A DNA stretch of 33,965 nucleotides from Methylococcales bacterium OPU3_GD_OMZ (GTDB taxonomy: Bacteria > Pseudomonadota > Gammaproteobacteria > Methylococcales > Methylomonadaceae). This document shows, in pieces, positions 30,321 to 33,965 of the stretch (positions are counted from its first letter, which is position 1; each line of letters opens with the position of its first letter). Position numbers and translations under genes: made by a program. The stretch spans positions 1-33,965 of the forward strand of contig MPSY01000006.1 in the NCBI GenBank assembly GCA_001901525.1, given 5' to 3'. The notes under the pieces were generated by a model. It searched no databases and was not told the origin of the DNA. It saw only the letters and a program-made list of their open reading frames with translations.

Positions 30321-30366
30321 AATATTAGTAGTGTAAAAAATGAAATATTAGTAGTGTAAAAAATGA
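30321..30366. repeat. Perfect 23-bp tandem duplication upstream of sga
   Basis: The unit at 30321-30343 begins AATATTAGTAGTG and ends in a run of six A plus TGA; it is repeated exactly and without spacer at 30344-30366. It is 16-62 bases upstream of the sga start codon. Two full helical turns per unit (about 23 bp) would put protein sites on roughly the same DNA face. Confidence 0.9.
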
Positions 30367-30507
30367 TTTAATCAGCCTTAACTTATCAAATCAATAGAAA
30401 ACCGATTATTTTCCCATATAACTTGCATAACAGCAATGATGATCTGAAATAGTGTTGTTTTTTAAGGCTTAAATGTAATTATTTTTTGCGAATATTAGAG
30501 AGGGGGT

Positions 30508-30582
30508 ATGGCAATAAAGACTGCTGGAATATATAATGATGGGTTGCTTTTAGTTGCTTTGAAGTCTAGGTGGAGTGGCTAA
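30508..30582 (+). CDS. Possible 24-residue leader peptide upstream of mcl
   Basis: An ATG at 30508 opens 24 codons (start MAIKTAGIYNDG, end SRWSG) to a TAA at 30580. The very purine-rich GAGAGGGGG lies directly before it, though at shorter spacing than usual. It matches no family I know. If the promoter-like pair at 30559-30588 is used for mcl, the frame lies upstream of the mcl transcript. It may be chance. Confidence 0.2.
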   Translation: MAIKTAGIYNDGLLLVALKSRWSG

Positions 30583-30588
30583 GATAAT
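30559..30588 (+). promoter_or_regulatory. Candidate sigma-70 promoter for mcl-mtkA-mtkB
   Basis: TTGAAG (30559-30564) and GATAAT (30583-30588) match the -35 and -10 consensus at 4 and 5 of 6 positions with an 18-base spacer. Transcription would begin near 30595 and give a leader of about 28 bases before the mcl ATG. Confidence 0.4.
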
Positions 30589-30622
30589 CTGATTGTAATT
30601 TTTAGAGGTTTGGGTATTTATT

Positions 30623-31573
30623 ATGAGTTATACATTGTATGAACCATCAGTACAACGAGTGCAACGTTGTGAGTTGGCTGTGCCAGGGTCAAGTCCGGAG
30701 ATGTTTGAAAAAGCATTGTTAAGTGGTGTTGACTTTGTTTTTCTGGATTTAGAAGATGCGGTCGCCCCGGATGATAAGTTACAAGCACGTAAAAATGTAA
30801 TTGAAGCGATTAATGATTTGGATTGGGCTGGGCATGGTATTGCTGTTTCTGTTCGGATTAATGGTTTAGATACTCAGTATATGGTTCGGGATGTTGTTGA
30901 TTTGGTAGAACAGGCCGGTCATAAATTGGATACCATATTGATTCCTAAGGTAGGCGTTTATGCTGACGTTTACATGGTGGAAGCGATGTTGAGTCAATTG
31001 GAGGTTCAAGAGGGGTTAACGCACAAAATAGGGATTGAATGTTTGATTGAGACCGCCTTGGGAATGGCAAATGTTGAAGATATCGCGCGCAATGGTGCGA
31101 CCGGCAGATTAGAGGCGCTGCATTTTGGGGTTGCTGATTATGCGGCCAGTAATCGCGCTAGAACTACAAATATTGGTGGGTTAAACCCAGACTATCCGGG
31201 GGATCAGTGGCATTCGGCTATTAGCCGAATGACTGTTGCGTGCAGAGCTTATGGGTTACGGCCTGTTGATGGTCCCTTTGGCGATATTAAGGACCCTGAC
31301 GGTTATATTGCTGCAGCTAAACGAGCAGCTGCCTTGGGTTGTGAAGGGAAATGGGCTATACACCCCTCACAAATCGCATTAGCAAATGATGTGTTTACCC
31401 CACCGCCGGCAGAAGTAGATAAAGCCAAACGGATTCTGGTTGCGCTTAAAGAAGCCGCGGAACAAGGTAAAGGTGCTGCGGCACTGGATGGGCGATTGAT
31501 CGATGCTGCATCAGAAAGAATGGCATCTAATGTTGTTAAGACTGCTGAAGCGATTGCGTTAAAGACTAAATAA
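30623..31573 (+). CDS. mcl: L-malyl-CoA/beta-methylmalyl-CoA lyase
   Basis: Cleaves malyl-CoA to acetyl-CoA and glyoxylate, closing the serine cycle. The 316-residue protein belongs to the HpcH/HpaI/CitE aldolase superfamily: LAVPGSSPEMFEKALLSG, the metal-binding VFLDLEDAVAPDDK, substrate-binding SVRINGLDT, ILIPKVG, and the second metal ligand region IGIECLIETA. The C-terminal segment (KWAIHPSQIALAND) is typical of malyl-CoA lyase. Followed after 29 bases by mtkA, so malyl-CoA synthesis and cleavage are made together. A citrate lyase beta subunit is excluded by context: no citD or citF is near. Confidence 0.94.
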   Translation: MSYTLYEPSVQRVQRCELAVPGSSPEMFEKALLSGVDFVFLDLEDAVAPDDKLQARKNVIEAINDLDWAGHGIAVSVRINGLDTQYMVRDVVDLVEQAGHKLDTILIPKVGVYADVYMVEAMLSQLEVQEGLTHKIGIECLIETALGMANVEDIARNGATGRLEALHFGVADYAASNRARTTNIGGLNPDYPGDQWHSAISRMTVACRAYGLRPVDGPFGDIKDPDGYIAAAKRAAALGCEGKWAIHPSQIALANDVFTPPPAEVDKAKRILVALKEAAEQGKGAAALDGRLIDAASERMASNVVKTAEAIALKTK

Positions 31574-31602
31574 ACGGGACTGAATAATTAGGGGGAAGGC
31601 AC

Positions 31603-32790
31603 TTGGATATTCATGAGTATCAGGCTAAAAATATTTTAGCGGGTTATGGCGTTAAAATCGCCGAAGGTGGGCTTGCTTATAGCCCTGAGCAAGCGACACA
31701 GCGCGCCAGAGATATTGGCGGAAATGTCTGGGCGGTAAAAGCACAGATCCATTCCGGTGCACGCGGTAAAGCAGGTGCTATTAAGATTTGTAAAACGCCG
31801 GATGAAGTTTTTACGGCTGCAGATGAGTTATTAGGTAAAAACATTGTGACTCATCAGACAGGGCCGCAGGGTAAAGTCTGTTCTCGCCTCTATATTGAAG
31901 CCGGAACCGATATTGTTCGAGAGTTATATTTGAGTTTCTTAATAGATAGAGAGCATGAGCGCATTGTGATGATTGGCTCATCAGAAGGCGGCATGGATGT
32001 TGAGGAAATGGCTGAAAGTGACCCGGAGGCCATTATAAAAATTTATATTGAACCGGCGATTGGTCTTCAGGATTTTCAGGCAAGAGCTATGGCTTTTTCT
32101 TTAGGACTCCCTGCCGGCATGTTAAGCCAGGCGGTAAAGTTGATCGAAGGCTGTTACCGGGCATTGCGAGATACCGATGCGAGTATGTTAGAGGTTAATC
32201 CGTTGGTTGTTAACGGTCATGATGAACTCATTGCACTGGATGCTAAAATGGACTTTGATGATAACGCCTTGTTCCGGCGTCAGAACATCTCAGAGTTGCG
32301 GGATAAGTCACAGGAAGATGCACGGGAAATGGCTGCGGCGGATAGAGGCTTGAGTTATGTTGGTTTAGACGGTGATATTGGCTGTATGATCAATGGCGCT
32401 GGGTTAGCGATGGCAACGATGGATATGATTAAATTGGCGGGTGGGGAACCGGCTAATTTTCTTGATGTTGGCGGCGGCGCGTCACCGGAAAGAACAGAAA
32501 AAGCATTCCGATTGGTGTTGGCTGATGACAATGTCAAAGTGATGTTGGTTAATATTTTTGCAGGTATTAATCGCTGTGATTGGATTGCTGAGGGAGTCGT
32601 TCAGGCAGTCAAGAAAATTGACTTGCATATGCCTTTGATTGTGCGCTTATCCGGAACCCATGTTGAGGAGGGTAGAGAAATTATTGCAAAAAGTGGTCTC
32701 CCTATAATTATGGCAGAAACACTGGCTGATGCCGCTGAAAAGGCAGTAGTAGCACGAAATGAAATTGTAGCGACGGCACAAGGGGAATAG
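31603..32790 (+). CDS. mtkA: Malate--CoA ligase (malate thiokinase) beta subunit
   Basis: ATP-grasp subunit of malate thiokinase, which makes malyl-CoA from malate, CoA and ATP. The 395-residue protein is a SucC homologue: [16 protein letters not shown] start, [15 protein letters not shown]-like [26 protein letters not shown] metal-binding segment and the [12 protein letters not shown] phosphate loop. Translation starts at TTG 31603 after AGGGGGAAGG, with no ATG in a suitable place. Its position directly between malyl-CoA lyase and the partner subunit favours malate thiokinase over succinyl-CoA synthetase; sequence by eye cannot separate the two. Confidence 0.92.
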   Translation: MDIHEYQAKNILAGYGVKIAEGGLAYSPEQATQRARDIGGNVWAVKAQIHSGARGKAGAIKICKTPDEVFTAADELLGKNIVTHQTGPQGKVCSRLYIEAGTDIVRELYLSFLIDREHERIVMIGSSEGGMDVEEMAESDPEAIIKIYIEPAIGLQDFQARAMAFSLGLPAGMLSQAVKLIEGCYRALRDTDASMLEVNPLVVNGHDELIALDAKMDFDDNALFRRQNISELRDKSQEDAREMAAADRGLSYVGLDGDIGCMINGAGLAMATMDMIKLAGGEPANFLDVGGGASPERTEKAFRLVLADDNVKVMLVNIFAGINRCDWIAEGVVQAVKKIDLHMPLIVRLSGTHVEEGREIIAKSGLPIIMAETLADAAEKAVVARNEIVATAQGE

Positions 32791-32793
32791 ACG

Positions 32794-33681
32794 ATGGCAA
32801 TTCTAATTAATGAAAGAACGCCCATTGTTGTTCAAGGGTTTACCGGTAAAATTGGTACATTTCATGCTCAAGATATGATCAATTATGGGTCAAACGTTGT
32901 GGGTGGAATAACCCCGGGTAAAGGCGGTGTTCAGCATTTAGGTCGTCCGGTCTTTAATACCGTGAAGGAGTCTGTCGAACAACTAGGTGCTGAAGCCAGT
33001 ATTGTTTTTGTACCACCTGCTTTTGCCGCTGATTCGATTATGGAAGCAGCGGAAGCCGGTATTAAGTATTGTGTGGCTATTACCGATGGTATACCCACGC
33101 AAGATATGATGAAGGTCAAAAATTATTTAAAGCATTTTCCGGAAGATGAACGCATGGTCCTTACCGGACCAAATTGTGCCGGTACAATCAGTCCTGGGCA
33201 ATCTATGCTGGGTATTATGCCCGGTCATATTTATATTCCCGGAGACGTTGGTGTTGTGGGTCGGTCAGGGACGCTCGGTTATGAAGCAGCCGATCAAATG
33301 AAGGCCTTGGGTATTGGTATTTCAACATCGGTTGGTATCGGTGGTGATCCTATCAATGGTAGTTCGCACCGTAAAATTTTAGAAAAGTTTGAACAAGATC
33401 CGGAGACGAAAGTTGTTCTTATGATTGGTGAGATTGGCGGCCCTCAAGAAATTGAAGCCGGTATTTTCGCCAAGGAACAGATGACTAAGCCGGTTGTAGC
33501 GTATATTGCTGGTTTGACAGCACCCAAAGGTCGCCGAATGGGACATGCAGGGGCGATTATTTCATCAACGGGTGAAAGTGCCAGTGAAAAAGTAGAGCAA
33601 CTCCTTGATATGGGCGTCACCATTGCTCCCACACCCTCGGCAATGGGTGAGACGGTTGCAAAGGTTATTGCTAACCTTTAG
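32794..33681 (+). CDS. mtkB: Malate--CoA ligase (malate thiokinase) alpha subunit
   Basis: CoA-binding subunit that carries the phospho-histidine of malate thiokinase. The 295-residue SucD homologue has VVQGFTGKIGTFHAQDMI (CoA domain), GGITPGKGG, GPNCAGTISPGQ, and the phosphorylated H251 in RMGHAGAII. It starts 3 bases after mtkA with AGGGGAA as ribosome-binding site, so the subunits are made in step. A small hairpin follows, then recA; in some methylotrophs ppc comes next, but not here. Confidence 0.94.
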   Translation: MAILINERTPIVVQGFTGKIGTFHAQDMINYGSNVVGGITPGKGGVQHLGRPVFNTVKESVEQLGAEASIVFVPPAFAADSIMEAAEAGIKYCVAITDGIPTQDMMKVKNYLKHFPEDERMVLTGPNCAGTISPGQSMLGIMPGHIYIPGDVGVVGRSGTLGYEAADQMKALGIGISTSVGIGGDPINGSSHRKILEKFEQDPETKVVLMIGEIGGPQEIEAGIFAKEQMTKPVVAYIAGLTAPKGRRMGHAGAIISSTGESASEKVEQLLDMGVTIAPTPSAMGETVAKVIANL

Positions 33682-33715
33682 TCAAGTGTTAAAAAAGTGC
33701 TTTTATATCGCATGG

Positions 33716-33736
33716 TATAGCCGAGATTAGGCTATA
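33716..33736 (+). terminator. Small hairpin after mtkB, possible terminator
   Basis: TATAGCC (33716-33722) and GGCTATA (33730-33736) are perfect complements around a 7-base loop, followed by TTTATC. The stem is short and the T run weak, so termination may be partial. It separates the C1 locus from recA. Confidence 0.5.
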
Positions 33737-33750
33737 TTTATCGATAAGTG

Positions 33751-33779
33751 ACCGGTGCGCTATTATCCCAGTCACCGGT
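33751..33779 (+). promoter_or_regulatory. Candidate recA promoter -10 framed by an inverted repeat
   Basis: ACCGGTG (33751-33757) and CACCGGT (33773-33779) are perfect complements enclosing a -10-like TATTAT (33761-33766), about 45 bases before recA. The -35 position (TTATCG, 17-base spacing) is weak. The region 33682-33809 contains no CTG at all on this strand, hence no LexA box of the CTGT-N8-ACAG type. Confidence 0.4.
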
Positions 33780-33809
33780 GGTTAGTCGAGTTAAAAAAAG
33801 GGGCAGTAA

Positions 33810-33965
33810 ATGGATGACAATAAAAAGAAAGCGTTAGATGTTGCATTAATGCAGATAGAGAAACAATTTGGCAAAGGATCAGTCATGCGGATGGGTGATT
33901 CGCCCGCCTCTAGAGATATTGATACAGTGCCCACGGGGTCTTTATCCTTGGATATTGCTTTAGGA
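33810..33965 (+). CDS. recA: Recombinase RecA, N-terminal part (3' end outside the window)
   Basis: RecA forms filaments on single-stranded DNA for homologous recombination and triggers LexA self-cleavage. Only the first 52 codons are present: start [20 protein letters not shown], then [10 protein letters not shown] and [11 protein letters not shown] just before the Walker A motif, all diagnostic of RecA. AGGGG precedes the ATG at suitable spacing. The upstream neighbour is mtkB, with a hairpin and a 128-base gap between, so recA probably has its own promoter. Confidence 0.95.
   Translation, partial: MDDNKKKALDVALMQIEKQFGKGSVMRMGDSPASRDIDTVPTGSLSLDIALG

Larger units (their letters stand above)
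30305..30622. other. Divergent gene-free region between sga and mcl
   Basis: These 318 bases separate the start codons of sga (minus) and mcl (plus) and must hold both promoters. Next to sga is a perfect 23-bp tandem repeat (30321-30366). Next to mcl is a promoter-like pair (30559-30588) and a possible 24-codon open frame (30508-30582). The middle, about 30367-30480, is very AT-rich with no structure that stands out. Confidence 0.7.

Noticed and set aside
31603-33681. Reading mtkA-mtkB as sucC-sucD (succinyl-CoA synthetase)
   Set aside because: The two families are hard to tell apart by eye, but the direct linkage to malyl-CoA lyase and the serine-cycle genes, and the absence of sucAB nearby, favour malate thiokinase.

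Overview
The window looks like chromosomal DNA of a gammaproteobacterial methylotroph, most likely a type I methanotroph of the order Methylococcales. Two kinds of evidence support this. The housekeeping genes and their order are gammaproteobacterial (tgt-yajC-secD-secF; ndk-rlmN-pilF...hisS-yfgM-bamB-der). Next to them lies a nearly complete serine-cycle gene set, which is typical of methylotrophs. The DNA is visibly AT-rich, with many TTA, AAA and ATT codons. The assignment rests on gene content and order; no 16S rRNA or methane monooxygenase gene is present to confirm it.

Layout. 1-1444: end of uvrC overlapping pgsA. 1465-1503: bidirectional terminator. 1525-7606 (minus): gltB-gltD, NADPH glutamate synthase. 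7607-8049: a gene-free divergent region. 8050-9270: a ubiquinone-type FAD hydroxylase. 9367-13828: tgt, yajC, secD, secF. 13871-20901: ndk, rlmN, pilF, hisS, yfgM, bamB, der. 20930-21433: tpx. 21476-33681: the C1 assimilation locus. 33810-33965: start of recA, cut by the window edge.

The C1 locus has four transcription units. Minus-strand mtdA-gckA-glyA-fhs handles tetrahydrofolate C1 carriers, serine formation and glycerate phosphorylation. The plus-strand mdh is divergent from mtdA. Minus-strand sga-hprA converts serine to glycerate. Plus-strand mcl-mtkA-mtkB activates malate and cleaves malyl-CoA to acetyl-CoA and glyoxylate. Together these cover glycine + C1 -> serine -> hydroxypyruvate -> glycerate -> 2-phosphoglycerate, and oxaloacetate -> malate -> malyl-CoA -> acetyl-CoA + glyoxylate. 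PEP carboxylase, enolase and methenyl-tetrahydrofolate cyclohydrolase are not in the window.

No mobile element, CRISPR array, tRNA, rRNA or obvious novel defence system was seen. The least explained features are non-coding: a perfect 23-bp tandem duplication just upstream of sga, an 11-bp sequence present three times in alternating orientation between sga and hprA, inverted repeats in the divergent promoter regions, and a recA upstream region without a LexA-type box. The mdh in the locus also departs from its family consensus at several normally constant positions.
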